Shown: positions 29,516 to 39,089, numbered from the stretch's first letter. The stretch is DNA of 61,657 bases from Actinomycetota bacterium (GCA_016870815.1 VGAI01000002.1:1-61657), one strand, 5' to 3'. The notes: generated from the sequence alone by a model not told the origin. A program made the numbers and translations.

Positions 29516-30394
29516 ATGGCGATCTTTCTTGATGAGAAGAGCAAAGTAATCGTCCAAGGTATGACTGGTTCTGAAGGAACCAAGCACACCAAGCGGATGC
29601 TCGCTGCAGGAACCAAGATTGTTGGTGGCGTCACGCCAGGCAAAGGTGGCCAAAGCGTTGAGATCGATGGACATACGCTTCCAGTCTTCAACTCAGTGAA
29701 AGAGGCGATGACAGCGACTGGGGCCGATGTCTCAGTGGTCTTCGTTCCACCGAAGTTCGCTAAAGCAGCAGCGATAGATGCGATTGACGCTGAGATCCGT
29801 CTTATGGTTGTCATCACCGAAGGAATCCCAGTGCATGACACCGCTGAGTTCTTTGCCTATGCCCAGAGCAAAGGTAAGACGAGAATCATCGGACCGAACT
29901 GTCCTGGATTGATCAGCCCCGGAAAATCGAATGTAGGAATCATCCCATCCGATATCACTGGTAAAGGCAAGATCGGTTTAGTTTCAAAATCAGGAACGCT
30001 TACCTATCAGATGATGTATGAACTTCGAGATTTTGGCTTCACTACCGCTGTTGGTATCGGTGGCGATCCTGTCATCGGAACAACACATATCGACTGTTTC
30101 AAGGCTTTCCAAGACGACCCCGAGACTGCAGCGATTGTGATGATTGGTGAGATTGGCGGCGACGCCGAAGAACGAGCTGCTGCGTTCATCAAAGAGTATG
30201 TACGAAAGCCAGTTGTCGGCTATGTCGCAGGCTTTACTGCGCCTGAGGGCAAAACAATGGGCCATGCCGGTGCGATCGTCTCAGGATCTTCAGGGACTGC
30301 AGAGGCAAAGAAGGTTGCGCTTGAAGCGGCTGGGGTGAAAGTGGGCAAGACTCCAAGCGAGACTGCGGAGTTGATGAGAAAGATCTTGAGCTAA
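29516..30394 (+). CDS. sucD: Succinyl-CoA synthetase alpha subunit
   Basis: The alpha chain, 292 aa, with the Rossmann CoA-binding start [30 protein letters not shown], and the phospho-histidine in [16 protein letters not shown] 29516 follows the sucC stop without a gap. The sucCD-perM-purH order seen here matches the conserved actinobacterial neighbourhood. Confidence 0.95.
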   Translation: MAIFLDEKSKVIVQGMTGSEGTKHTKRMLAAGTKIVGGVTPGKGGQSVEIDGHTLPVFNSVKEAMTATGADVSVVFVPPKFAKAAAIDAIDAEIRLMVVITEGIPVHDTAEFFAYAQSKGKTRIIGPNCPGLISPGKSNVGIIPSDITGKGKIGLVSKSGTLTYQMMYELRDFGFTTAVGIGGDPVIGTTHIDCFKAFQDDPETAAIVMIGEIGGDAEERAAAFIKEYVRKPVVGYVAGFTAPEGKTMGHAGAIVSGSSGTAEAKKVALEAAGVKVGKTPSETAELMRKILS

Positions 30395-30445
30395 CTCTCC
30401 CTTACTCACTTATTCGTTCGCTTGGGGCAAGATTTGCTGGTGGAT

Positions 30446-31567
30446 ATGCCAGCGATCACGCTCATCTTCAAGCAGGTGATTCGAAGTGTGGTCTTGGTTC
30501 TACTTCCCATCGCATTCATCTCATTGATCGTCTGGGCGACAGCGGGCAGTAGCCAAGGAAGTACATCAGATCCGATATTCGCAGCGCTCTGGATCTGGCT
30601 CGCCTCTCATCAAGTTCCGCTCTATATCGAAGGTTCGATGGCTGGTGCAAAACTCACTCTGCTTCCACTCGGCGCGTTAGCGCTGGTCTTCTTCGCCATC
30701 AAGTCCTCGTATCTTCGCCTCGTTGCAAAAGGCGTGAGCCCTCGAGCATCTGCTCCGATATTTGCGCTTTTTTATAGCACTGTTGCGGTTCTTCTCTCGG
30801 TAGTTGCAACGCTGGCTAACTCTGCGGTTGAGGTTCGCTGGTATTTTGCCTTTCCGATCACTTTCATCATCGCGCTCGCCTTCACACTTTTCTCAGGAGA
30901 GCTAATCCCAAAACGTCAGAGAAGCGAATGGGAAATTGCTGCAGCATGGGCAGCGGCAGGAGTCGCTCTACTGATGTCACTTGCTGCCCTAGTCTTGCTT
31001 GCATCTCTTATCTTTCACTTTCGGGTGGTTATCGATCTCACAACAGTGATCGCGCCGGGCATCTTTGGTGGATTTGCTTTGATCTTGATCCAAGTTCTTT
31101 ATCTGCCAAATCTGATTGCTGCCACGCTTGGCTACATCTCTGGAGCGGGCGCACATATTGGTGACGACTCGATAGTGGCGCCATTTGTACATCGTCTCGA
31201 TCAGATTCCTGCGATTCCGCTTCTTGGTGCGCTGCCACGTGGGAATTTTCCTTATGCCATCGCTGGGGCGATTCTTGTTCTGGCGCTCGGCTTCTACATT
31301 CACTTCAAACTGAGTCAGCGCTTTGGTGGCGATCGCTCCTCGGCAATAGCCATCGGATTCTTCGCCCTCTTTTCTCTTGTTCTTGCTCTACTTTCGAGCG
31401 GCCAGCTAGTCAGCGACACCCTCTCCCAGGTCGGACTCTCTTGGTGGCGCTTTCCGCTAGTTCTTACTGGAGAACTTGCTTTAGGAATGGCTCTCTCCAA
31501 GGCCTTGATGCTTCTGCGCCTTCGTCGAAGCAGCGCAGGAGACCTTGACGTAGATTCCGTGCCATGA
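30446..31567 (+). CDS. PerM-like membrane protein (DUF6350)
   Basis: An integral membrane protein of about 373 aa with some nine hydrophobic segments. It corresponds in position and character to the actinobacterial DUF6350 family, which includes PerM, a Mycobacterium tuberculosis protein needed for persistence and cell division. Features are an N-terminal membrane segment, a GSMAGAKLTLLPLG extracellular-type stretch, and a segment starting GYISGAGAHIGDDS before the last three helices. The start is uncertain: TTG 30422, GTG 30440 and ATG 30446 are in frame; I took the ATG. Its stop overlaps purH (ATGA). purN, which usually lies between the two in relatives, is missing. Confidence 0.75.
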   Translation: MPAITLIFKQVIRSVVLVLLPIAFISLIVWATAGSSQGSTSDPIFAALWIWLASHQVPLYIEGSMAGAKLTLLPLGALALVFFAIKSSYLRLVAKGVSPRASAPIFALFYSTVAVLLSVVATLANSAVEVRWYFAFPITFIIALAFTLFSGELIPKRQRSEWEIAAAWAAAGVALLMSLAALVLLASLIFHFRVVIDLTTVIAPGIFGGFALILIQVLYLPNLIAATLGYISGAGAHIGDDSIVAPFVHRLDQIPAIPLLGALPRGNFPYAIAGAILVLALGFYIHFKLSQRFGGDRSSAIAIGFFALFSLVLALLSSGQLVSDTLSQVGLSWWRFPLVLTGELALGMALSKALMLLRLRRSSAGDLDVDSVP

Positions 31568-33000
31568 AGCGACGGGCGCTTATCTCAGTCACAAATAAGG
31601 ATGCACTAGTTGATCTTTCCAAGGCATTGATCCAATCGAATTATGAAATTGTGGCAACGACTGGAACCGCAAAGAGCTTGAAGGGAATGGGTTTACCAGT
31701 AACCGCAATTGAAGAAGTGACCGGAGTCGAAGAATTGGCCGGCGGTCGAGTCAAATCACTTCACCCGAATATCTTCGCAGGAATCCTTGCTGATCGAGAT
31801 TCGAAATCTGAGATGGAGCAGTTAGAGCGCTCTCACATCGCGCCAGTAGATGTGGTTGTGGTCAATCTTTACGACTTTGCTTCGAATCCAAAGAGTGATG
31901 AGATTGATATCGGTGGTTCGGCTTTAATGAGAGCAGCAGCAAAGAACCATCGCTTCGTCACTCTACTTACTAATCCAAAGTTCTACCAAGAATTCATTGA
32001 TTCACTTCCGCTAGGAATCTCAGATCAGCGACGCGAAGAACTTGCCGGAATTGCCTTCGCAACATCGCTGCGTTATGAGATGGAGATAGCGCGTCATCTG
32101 GCTCCCTCGCTTCGATACGGCGAGAATCCACATCAGAAGGGTGCTCTTGTAGCTTTCTCTGGCGATAACTCTGGCGCAAAGCGAGTGGACCTTAATACGC
32201 AGAAGGCTCTCTCCTATAACAATCTCCTTGATGCAGATGCCGCGTGGCGTGCCGTCTTGGACCACGAAAGAAATAGCTGCGCCATCATCAAACATGGAAA
32301 TCCCTGCGGGATTGCATCCGCAGACTCCATGCTTGTTGCTTTCAAGAAGGCCTTGGAGTCTGATCCCGTTTCGAGTTTTGGCGGAGTCGTGGCGCTCAAC
32401 GGCACTGTCGATGAGGATCTAGCGAAGGATTTAAGTGAGATCTTCCTCGAAGTGATCATTGCACCAGCATTTACACCAAGGTCGATAGAAGTCTTATCGA
32501 ATAAGCGCGAGCTGAGATTGCTTGAAGTGGAGCGAAGCAAGCCAAAATTCACCGGACATCTGATTTCAGGAGGTCTCTTGCTCCAAGAGATGGATGATGT
32601 TCAATCTGATCCCTCAGAGTGGGAATTAGTTGCCGGAAATGCACTTTCGGACGAGATGATGCAAGAGCTCCGTTTCGCTTGGCGTTGTGTACGCTCGGTA
32701 AAGAGTAATGCAATTGTCATCGCAAAGAATCAAGCGACGGTTGGTATCGGTATGGGGCAAGTGAGCCGTGTTGATGCGGCACGGTTAGCAGTCAGCCATG
32801 CCGGTGATCGAGCCAGAGGTGCCTTCGCCGCGAGTGATGGCTTCTTTCCATTCGCAGATGGCGCGGTAGAACTTGCTCGCGCTGGAGTCAGTGCGATAGT
32901 CCAACCTGGCGGAAGCAAACGAGATAACGAAGTAATCGAAGCCGTGGCAAGTATGGGTGTGACAATGTATTTTACTGGTAGAAGACACTTCTCTCATTAA
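31564..33000 (+). CDS. purH: Bifunctional AICAR transformylase / IMP cyclohydrolase
   Basis: Catalyses the last two steps of de novo IMP synthesis. At 478 aa it is slightly shorter than the usual 510-530. The MGS-like IMPCHase domain (1-150) starts RRALISVTNKDALVDLSKAL and has GGRVKSLHP. The AICARFT domain has RYGENPHQKGAL, the catalytic KHGNPCG, SSFGGVVALNG and SDGFFPFADG. It overlaps the perM-like gene by 4 bp. folD, which makes its formyl-folate cofactor precursor, follows with its own promoter. Confidence 0.95.
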   Translation: MKRRALISVTNKDALVDLSKALIQSNYEIVATTGTAKSLKGMGLPVTAIEEVTGVEELAGGRVKSLHPNIFAGILADRDSKSEMEQLERSHIAPVDVVVVNLYDFASNPKSDEIDIGGSALMRAAAKNHRFVTLLTNPKFYQEFIDSLPLGISDQRREELAGIAFATSLRYEMEIARHLAPSLRYGENPHQKGALVAFSGDNSGAKRVDLNTQKALSYNNLLDADAAWRAVLDHERNSCAIIKHGNPCGIASADSMLVAFKKALESDPVSSFGGVVALNGTVDEDLAKDLSEIFLEVIIAPAFTPRSIEVLSNKRELRLLEVERSKPKFTGHLISGGLLLQEMDDVQSDPSEWELVAGNALSDEMMQELRFAWRCVRSVKSNAIVIAKNQATVGIGMGQVSRVDAARLAVSHAGDRARGAFAASDGFFPFADGAVELARAGVSAIVQPGGSKRDNEVIEAVASMGVTMYFTGRRHFSH

Positions 33001-33009
33001 TCAATGAAA

Positions 33010-33022
33010 TAGACTCACCAGG
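33010..33022 (+). promoter_or_regulatory. Leaderless -10 box for folD
   Basis: TAGACT (33010-33015) with exactly 6 nt to GTG 33022, which supports the GTG start. Confidence 0.55.
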
Positions 33023-33885
33023 TGTTCACACTCGATGGAAAGTCAATCGCTGCTCAAATCAGAAGCGATATCAAGACTTATATCGACGGTCTCAAAGATA
33101 ATCCGGGGGCAAGCATCCCTGGACTTGGCACGATCCTGGTGGGAGATGACCCGGCATCCAAGAGTTATGTCGCAGCCAAACATCGTGACTGTAGCGAGGT
33201 CGGGATCAATTCACTTCGTATTGATCTGCCTGCCACTGCATCTGATGGGGAAATTGGCGAAGCAATTGCCTCGCTTAATTCAGATGCTCGCTGTACTGGA
33301 TTTCTCTTGCAACTTCCGCTCCCAGGAAATCAAAACCATCATCGCTTCCTTGAGGCGATAGATCCAAAGAAGGACTGTGATGGCTTGCATCCGGTCAATC
33401 TCGGCAATTTAGTATCTGGCGTAGTGGCGCCTCGGCCATGTACTCCACTGGGAATCATTCGCCTCCTTCGTGCCTACAAGATTGAACTATCGGGTGCACG
33501 AGTCGTCATCGTTGGACGAGGCGTAACGGTAGGAAGACCACTTGCTTTGATGATGAGTGATCGCGAGGTCAATGCAACAGTAAGCGTGGTACATACGGGA
33601 ACAAAGAATCCGCAGGAGATCATCAAGAGCGCCGATATAGTTATTGCAGCTGCTGGTCGTAAATGGATGATCACTAAAGAGATGATCTCTGCAGGAGCTA
33701 CCGTTGTTGATGTAGGTCTGACTCGAGATGGGTCAAAGCTTGTTGGCGATGTGCATCCTGATGTCTCGCATCTCGCAGGTGCACTCTCGCCAGTACCTGG
33801 GGGAGTGGGACCAATGACTCGTGCGATGCTTCTTGAAAATATCATTCGGAGTCATCGCGGCGAGTTTGAGGGAGCGCCCAAGTAG
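33022..33885 (+). CDS. folD: Methylene-THF dehydrogenase / methenyl-THF cyclohydrolase
   Basis: Bifunctional one-carbon enzyme supplying 10-formyl-THF for purine synthesis and NADPH, 287 aa. Visible are the catalytic-Lys region SKSYVAAKHRDCSEVGI, the LLQLPLPGN motif, PKKDCDGLHPVN, the NADP-binding IVGRGVTVGRPLALMM, and PVPGGVGPMTRAMLLEN. GTG 33022 is set by a leaderless promoter. The DUF3017 gene starts on the base after its stop. Confidence 0.95.
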   Translation: MFTLDGKSIAAQIRSDIKTYIDGLKDNPGASIPGLGTILVGDDPASKSYVAAKHRDCSEVGINSLRIDLPATASDGEIGEAIASLNSDARCTGFLLQLPLPGNQNHHRFLEAIDPKKDCDGLHPVNLGNLVSGVVAPRPCTPLGIIRLLRAYKIELSGARVVIVGRGVTVGRPLALMMSDREVNATVSVVHTGTKNPQEIIKSADIVIAAAGRKWMITKEMISAGATVVDVGLTRDGSKLVGDVHPDVSHLAGALSPVPGGVGPMTRAMLLENIIRSHRGEFEGAPK

Positions 33886-34140
33886 ATGATACGCGCGATA
33901 CGAGCTGGATTGACGCTGGTTCGAAATCTTGGTTTAGCGGTGATTCTGCTCGGAATTTTCCTGGCGATTTTTGTCAACGTTCGCTACGGATCAGTTGCAA
34001 TCGGCCTCGGACTTGGTGCTCGGACCGTTGCTGAGATATCGGCTCAAGGGGAGAAGCGTCGACTCCAGTTGATAATCCCGTTGATCATCGCTGTGGCGCT
34101 GGTTACAGTGGCTTTGGCCCTGCCCGACTCCTCTGCCTGA
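33886..34140 (+). CDS. Small membrane protein, DUF3017 family
   Basis: An 84-aa protein with two clear membrane helices (about 12-31 and 63-79), separated by a conserved loop with GLGLGARTVAEI and a charged GEKRR. Position between folD and mdh matches the actinobacterial DUF3017 family, where the order folD-DUF3017-mdh is common. Function is unknown. The ATG follows the folD stop directly, so it is translated from the folD transcript. Confidence 0.75.
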   Translation: MIRAIRAGLTLVRNLGLAVILLGIFLAIFVNVRYGSVAIGLGLGARTVAEISAQGEKRRLQLIIPLIIAVALVTVALALPDSSA

Positions 34141-34250
34141 TGATTTTCTCTCACCATTGAGCGGCAATCCTTCGATTCTTCGTGCTTCTGATCCGCAGGT
34201 AACATTGCCCTCACTTCAAGGTTCTGTAACTTGGTGATTTTCTGTACTGA

Positions 34251-34274
34251 TGTAACGGTGTAACTGTGTAATGG
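34251..34274 (+). repeat. Three tandem 8-bp repeats upstream of mdh
   Basis: TGTAACGG, TGTAACTG and TGTAATGG follow one another at 34251, 34259 and 34267, and another TGTAAC lies at 34225. They end 16 bp before the mdh start codon. They could be regulator half-sites or a slippage-prone promoter segment; no regulator is identified. Confidence 0.55.
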
Positions 34275-34290
34275 AAAGGTGTGACCATAG

Positions 34291-35247
34291 ATGGCCCGCA
34301 AAGGAAAAGTCACAGTAGTCGGAAGCGGTTTCTACGGATCGACGACTGCGCTACGGCTCGCTGAATACGACATCTTCGAGACGGTCGTCTTGACCGATAT
34401 CGTCGAAGGTAAGCCAGAGGGTATTGCGCTCGATATCAATCAATCTCGATCTATCGAGGGATTTGAAACCAAAGTAATTGGTCAGAGCACCACCGCTGAG
34501 GGCGCAGGTTACGAAGCAATTGCGGGTTCAGATGTCGTTGTCATCACCGCAGGTCTGCCACGAAAGCCGGGAATGAGTCGAATGGATCTCATCGGCGTAA
34601 ATGCTGGAATCGTTCGTGGAGTTGCGGAAAATGTCGCAAGGCACGCACCGAATGCAGTTGTCATTGTGGTCTCCAATCCCCTTGATGAGATGACAGCTCT
34701 CGCACAGATCGCAACTAAGTTTCCACATAATCGCGTGATGGGTCAGGCTGGAATGCTTGATACCGCACGCTTCACACATTTCGTCGCAGAGAAGTTGAAT
34801 GTTCCGGTTTCCTCCGTCGCAACGCTCACACTTGGTTCTCATGGTGAGACGATGGTTCCTGTCCCAAGTCGCTGTACCGTCAATGGCAAGCCATTAAATG
34901 AGCTCTTGTCACAAGAGGATATTGCGGGCCTTGTCGATCGGACTAGAAATGGTGGCGCAGAGATAGTCGCGCTTTTGAAGACGGGCTCTGCGTACTACGC
35001 ACCTTCAGCTGCCGCAGCGAGAATGGCTAAGGCAGTGATCGAAGACTCTGGCGCAGTGATGCCGGTCTGTGCCTGGGTTGAAGGTCAATATGGAATCTCA
35101 GGCGTCTATCTTGGGGTCGAAGCCGCTATCGGTCGCGAGGGAGTGAATAAGGTAGTTGAAACTGAGTTAGATCAAAGTGAGCGTGATGCGCTCTTGGTTG
35201 CGGCCGAGGCAGTCCGTGCCAAGCAGAACGATGTGAAGGATCTCTAA
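34291..35247 (+). CDS. mdh: Malate dehydrogenase (LDH-like type)
   Basis: NAD-dependent malate dehydrogenase, 318 aa, of the LDH-like MDH type. The Rossmann start reads VTVVGSGFYGST, where the family usually has GxGxxG followed by T; here Tyr takes the hydrophobic position. Substrate-binding Arg residues lie in GLPRKPGMSRMDL, the malate-type loop, and the catalytic His in TLGSHGETMVP. It converts malate to oxaloacetate in the TCA cycle. AAAGG is about 13 nt upstream, and three tandem octamers precede it. icd follows with no gap. Confidence 0.92.
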   Translation: MARKGKVTVVGSGFYGSTTALRLAEYDIFETVVLTDIVEGKPEGIALDINQSRSIEGFETKVIGQSTTAEGAGYEAIAGSDVVVITAGLPRKPGMSRMDLIGVNAGIVRGVAENVARHAPNAVVIVVSNPLDEMTALAQIATKFPHNRVMGQAGMLDTARFTHFVAEKLNVPVSSVATLTLGSHGETMVPVPSRCTVNGKPLNELLSQEDIAGLVDRTRNGGAEIVALLKTGSAYYAPSAAAARMAKAVIEDSGAVMPVCAWVEGQYGISGVYLGVEAAIGREGVNKVVETELDQSERDALLVAAEAVRAKQNDVKDL

Positions 35248-36462
35248 TTGAATAAGATTAAAGTCGCTGGCACCGTCGTCGAACTCGATGGTGATGAGAT
35301 GACCCGAATCATCTGGGCTTTCATCAAAGAACAGTTGATCCTGCCTTATCTAGATGTCAACCTTGAGTATTACGACCTCGGTATCGAATATCGCGATAAG
35401 ACCGATGATCAAGTGACTATTGATAGCGCAAACGCAATCAAGAAGCATGGCGTCGGCGTCAAATGCGCGACTATCACTCCTGATGAGGCGCGAGTCAAAG
35501 AATTCAGCCTTGAGAAGATGTGGAAATCTCCGAATGGAACGATCAGGAACATCCTCGGCGGCGTTATCTTCCGCGAGCCGATCATCATCAAGAATGTCCC
35601 AAGGTTGATTCCACACTGGACGAAGCCAATCGTCATTGGTCGTCACGCATTCGGCGATCAATACCGCGCGACAGATTTCAAGGTTCCAGGCGCTGGAACT
35701 CTCACTGTGACTTTCACTCCAGAGGATGGCTCGGCTCCCATGGAGTTTGAGGTCTTCAAGTTCCCTGGCTCTGGCGTTGTGATGACGATGTACAACCTCG
35801 ATGAATCAATCAGAGATTTTGCTCGTGCATCATTTAATTACGGTCTTGCTCGCAAGTATCCAGTATTTCTCTCGACGAAGAACACGATTCTCAAGGCCTA
35901 TGACGGTCGATTCAAGGATATTTTTGCTGAAGTCTTCGAGAAGGAGTTCAAGGCCGAGTTTCAGAAGAATGGTCTTGAATATGACCATCGATTGATCGAT
36001 GACATGGTTGCCACCTCACTTCGTTGGGAAGGTGGATACATCTGGGCTTGTAAGAATTACGATGGCGATGTCCAGTCAGACACTGTCGCTCAAGGCTATG
36101 GCTCACTTGGTCTGATGACTTCGGTCTTGATGTCACCTGATGGCAGGACGGTTGAAGCAGAGGCAGCGCACGGAACTGTGACGCGTCATTATCGTGATCA
36201 TCAAGCAGGTAAGCCGACCTCCACCAATCCGATCGCTTCCATCTTCGCCTGGACTCGTGGACTAGCCCACCGCGCTAAGTTGGATAACAACCCAGCGCTA
36301 GCAAACTTTGCCGAGGCATTGGAGAAAGTCTGTATCGAGACTGTCGAGAGCGGAAAGATGACCAAAGATCTCGCGCTCTTGATCTCACCAGATGCGCCAT
36401 GGCTCAACACCCAAGATTTCTTGGATGCGATAAACACCAATCTCAAAGCGAAGATGGGTTGA
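35248..36462 (+). CDS. icd: NADP-dependent isocitrate dehydrogenase
   Basis: Homodimeric, eukaryote-like NADP-IDH, 404 aa. It oxidises isocitrate to 2-oxoglutarate. Signatures include [34 protein letters not shown], the Arg-rich [20 protein letters not shown], and DDMVA with the metal-binding Asp. The start is a rare TTG at 35248, immediately after the mdh stop, with GAAGGA 8 nt upstream; it gives the expected N-terminus [17 protein letters not shown]. mdh-icd therefore form a TCA-cycle pair. The 3' end converges with the ABC ATPase gene, 4 bp apart. Confidence 0.95.
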   Translation: MNKIKVAGTVVELDGDEMTRIIWAFIKEQLILPYLDVNLEYYDLGIEYRDKTDDQVTIDSANAIKKHGVGVKCATITPDEARVKEFSLEKMWKSPNGTIRNILGGVIFREPIIIKNVPRLIPHWTKPIVIGRHAFGDQYRATDFKVPGAGTLTVTFTPEDGSAPMEFEVFKFPGSGVVMTMYNLDESIRDFARASFNYGLARKYPVFLSTKNTILKAYDGRFKDIFAEVFEKEFKAEFQKNGLEYDHRLIDDMVATSLRWEGGYIWACKNYDGDVQSDTVAQGYGSLGLMTSVLMSPDGRTVEAEAAHGTVTRHYRDHQAGKPTSTNPIASIFAWTRGLAHRAKLDNNPALANFAEALEKVCIETVESGKMTKDLALLISPDAPWLNTQDFLDAINTNLKAKMG

Positions 36463-36466
36463 GTTC

Positions 36467-37540
36467 TTAGAGCGCTTTCCCGCTTGCTTGATCGAAGAAG
36501 TGAACCGCACCAGGTTGTGGTTGCACAGAGATGCGATCTCCAGGACGAGGTGGGTTCTTCGGATCCCAACGGACGATGACTTGCGCGCCCTCATCCGCTG
36601 AGTTGTAGAACTTCACACTGCTATCTGCAGGCTTGCCATATACGTAAGCATCTGCCCCGAGTTCTTCTACCACTTCTACATTGATCTCGAATCCTGAGGA
36701 AGATGGAGTGAAGCCCTCTGGGCGAACGCCGACGATGACGCTACCGCTCGCGCTTGTTGGGATTGAGAGCGAACCAAGTTTCGCATTACCGGCTTCTACC
36801 GGAGCAATAAGTAGGTTCATCGCAGGTGAGCCAATGAATCCAGCGACGAAAGCATTTGCTGGCTTGTCATAGAGATTTCGTGGTGAATCACATTGCTGTA
36901 GCAGGCCATCCTTCAAGACTGCTACGCGATCGCCCATAGTCATCGCCTCTACCTGATCATGAGTGACATAGACGGTGGTGATGCCAAGTCGGCGCTGTAG
37001 CGCTGCGATCTGGGTACGTGTTGCTACGCGAAGCTTTGCATCAAGATTCGATAATGGCTCATCCATCAAGAAGACCTGTGGTTCGCGAACGATTGCACGT
37101 CCCATAGCAACGCGCTGACGTTGTCCACCAGAGAGCGCCTTCGGCTTTCGCTCAAGATATGCCTCGAGGTCAAGGAGTTTTGCTGCTTCGCGAACGCGTC
37201 GATCGCGTTCTTCTTTCGCAACACCTGCGATCTTGAGTGCGAATCCCATATTTTCGGCAACAGTCATATGCGGATAAAGGGCGTATGACTGGAAGACCAT
37301 CGCTATATCGCGATCTTTTGGTGCGACATTTGTTACGTCGCGATCACCGATGAAGATTGCTCCGTTATCGATCTCTTCAAGACCTGCCAACATGCGAAGC
37401 GAAGTTGACTTGCCACAACCTGATGGACCGACGAGAACTAAGAACTCACCGTCATTGACTGTGAGATTGAGTTTGTCGACTGCAGGAACCGTGGTGCCTG
37501 GATAGATGCGCGAAGCGCTTTCGAATCTAACTGATGCCAT
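36467..37540 (-). CDS. Sugar-type ABC transporter ATPase (MsiK/UgpC/MalK-like)
   Basis: A 357-aa CUT1-family ATPase. Walker A GPSGCGKST, Q-loop MVFQSYALYPHMTV, signature LSGGQRQRVAMGRA, Walker B VFLMDEPLSNLDAKLR and switch THDQVEAMTMGD are canonical. The C-terminal third is the regulatory OB/TOBE domain (VGVRPEGF). No permease or binding-protein genes are next to it, which fits the actinobacterial MsiK role of one ATPase serving several sugar importers. AAGGGAG precedes ATG 37540. A near-perfect palindrome lies in its upstream region. Confidence 0.9.
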   Translation of the reverse strand: MASVRFESASRIYPGTTVPAVDKLNLTVNDGEFLVLVGPSGCGKSTSLRMLAGLEEIDNGAIFIGDRDVTNVAPKDRDIAMVFQSYALYPHMTVAENMGFALKIAGVAKEERDRRVREAAKLLDLEAYLERKPKALSGGQRQRVAMGRAIVREPQVFLMDEPLSNLDAKLRVATRTQIAALQRRLGITTVYVTHDQVEAMTMGDRVAVLKDGLLQQCDSPRNLYDKPANAFVAGFIGSPAMNLLIAPVEAGNAKLGSLSIPTSASGSVIVGVRPEGFTPSSSGFEINVEVVEELGADAYVYGKPADSSVKFYNSADEGAQVIVRWDPKNPPRPGDRISVQPQPGAVHFFDQASGKAL

Positions 37541-37556
37541 GAGTTACTCCCTTAAC

Positions 37557-37574
37557 CGAGCAGGTACGTGCTCG
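37557..37574. promoter_or_regulatory. 16/18 palindrome upstream of the sugar ABC ATPase
   Basis: CGAGCAGGTACGTGCTCG is symmetric at all but one base pair of positions. It lies 17 bp upstream of the minus-strand start codon and could be an operator for a sugar regulator or a 6-bp stem in the leader. No -10 box can be assigned with confidence. Confidence 0.4.
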
Positions 37575-37732
37575 ACGATCCGTTGGAAAAAGGTGCCAGC
37601 GAACTGGCTTGGGCGGAGGGTACGCGAGGTGGGGCCTTCTTGCTAGGTTGCCATTGAGGGCGAAAACGCGGTGTACTCCTTCATCGTGAGCGTAGGCTAA
37701 ACCCCAGGTTTAGGTTTCCTCCTCGGCTCAGT

Positions 37733-37749
37733 TAGAATCCGTTTTCCCA
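37733..37749 (+). promoter_or_regulatory. Near-leaderless -10 box for the CNNM/CorC gene
   Basis: TAGAAT (37733-37738) lies 10 nt before ATG 37749, giving at most a few nucleotides of leader and no Shine-Dalgarno sequence. Confidence 0.45.
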
Positions 37750-39047
37750 TGGACCCCGACCCGAGTTTGTCGATCCTCAGTCTCTCGCTGGACATCCTCC
37801 TTGTCTTCTTCTTCATAGGTCTCAGCACAATATTTGTGGCAGCAGAGATTGCCCTAGTCACGCTTCGTGAAGGGCAGGTCCGCCAGCTCGCCGGCAAAGG
37901 AAAGCGCGGCAGTCGCGTCGCAGAGCTCGCCAAAGACCCCAATAGATTCTTGGCGGCAGTCCAAGTTGGCGTCACACTCTTTGGATTTCTCTCAGCGGCA
38001 GTCGGCGCAGATCAGATTGGCGCATACCTCATCCCGTATCTGATTGATGCAGGTCTATCCGAGGGCGCAGCCGACACGGTTTCCCTGATCGGGCTCACCT
38101 TGGTGATTGCATATTTTTCGCTCGTCTTCGGCGAGTTAGTGCCAAAGCGAGTTGCGCTCGCCAAAGCAGAAGCGATTGCCCCCACCCTTGCATTTATCGT
38201 GGACAAGGTGGCAAAAGTCTTTCGCCCATTCATCTGGCTGCTCTCCAAGTCAACTAATGCTGTACTCAAACTTCTTCGAATCGACCCGACTGCTGGCCGT
38301 CAAGATATCTCTGAAGAGGAATTGATGGATCTCGTCTCTGGCCATGCTGCGCTCACTGAAGAGGAGCGCGACATTGTAGAAGAGGTCTTCGCAGCGAGTG
38401 AGACGCAAGTACATGAAGTGATGCGTCCGCGCACTGAAGTGGACTTTCTTGATTCAACGTTAACGGTTGAAGAATCAATTTCAATAGCGGTAGACAAAGC
38501 GCACTCACGATATCCGGTGGTCAGGGGATCAAGTGATGAGGTGCTTGGCTTCATCCATGTTCGCGACTTGCTCGATCCAGAACATAAACGAAGTACGGTG
38601 ATTCGCGAGTTAGTGCGTCCGATACTTTTCTTGCCGGGCACAAAAGGTGTCTTGCCTGCGCTGACTGAGATGCGCGCTGGTCGACAACAGATCGCTATCG
38701 TCCTTGATGAGTATGGTGGTACTGATGGAATAGTCACGCTCGAAGATCTCGTTGAGACGATGATTGGCGATATTCATGATGAATACGATGAAAGCACCAG
38801 TGAGATTTCGACAGAAGAGAAGACTGGTGAATTGGAAGTCGATGGGCTCGTCGCCCTCGATGACCTCGCAGAAGAGATGGGTAAATCACTTCCAGATGGA
38901 CCCTACGAAACCTTAAGTGGGCTCGTGATGCACCACTTGGGGCGAATGCCAAGCGCTCATGATGTGATCCATCTTGATGGCTTTCGTATCACCGTCCTCG
39001 AGATGGAAGGAAAGCGCGTAGGAAAAGCGCTAATTTCACTTCACTAA
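37749..39047 (+). CDS. Hemolysin-C/CorC-type CNNM transporter family protein
   Basis: A 432-aa membrane protein. The N-terminal CNNM (DUF21) domain has about four helices, with ISTIFVAAEIALVTLREGQV and VFGELVPKRVALAKAE. A cytoplasmic tandem CBS pair follows (about 205-325: MRPRTEVDFLD, SRYPVVRG, GFIHVRDLL and IVLDEYGGTDGIVTLEDLVE). The C-terminal CorC_HlyC domain closes the protein. The family is linked to Mg2+ or Co2+ efflux and homeostasis; the hemolysin name is historical. It has its own promoter and is followed by trpS. Confidence 0.9.
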   Translation: MDPDPSLSILSLSLDILLVFFFIGLSTIFVAAEIALVTLREGQVRQLAGKGKRGSRVAELAKDPNRFLAAVQVGVTLFGFLSAAVGADQIGAYLIPYLIDAGLSEGAADTVSLIGLTLVIAYFSLVFGELVPKRVALAKAEAIAPTLAFIVDKVAKVFRPFIWLLSKSTNAVLKLLRIDPTAGRQDISEEELMDLVSGHAALTEEERDIVEEVFAASETQVHEVMRPRTEVDFLDSTLTVEESISIAVDKAHSRYPVVRGSSDEVLGFIHVRDLLDPEHKRSTVIRELVRPILFLPGTKGVLPALTEMRAGRQQIAIVLDEYGGTDGIVTLEDLVETMIGDIHDEYDESTSEISTEEKTGELEVDGLVALDDLAEEMGKSLPDGPYETLSGLVMHHLGRMPSAHDVIHLDGFRITVLEMEGKRVGKALISLH

Positions 39048-39076
39048 TGGTCAGGGTTGGCCAATTCAATCCCCGA

Positions 39077-39089
39077 TAAACTAACGAGA
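39077..39089 (+). promoter_or_regulatory. Leaderless -10 box for trpS
   Basis: TAAACT (39077-39082) with exactly 6 nt to ATG 39089. No Shine-Dalgarno sequence. Confidence 0.55.

Noticed and set aside
34251-34274. CRISPR-like array
   Set aside because: Units are 8 bp, directly adjacent and only three in number, with no spacers or cas genes.
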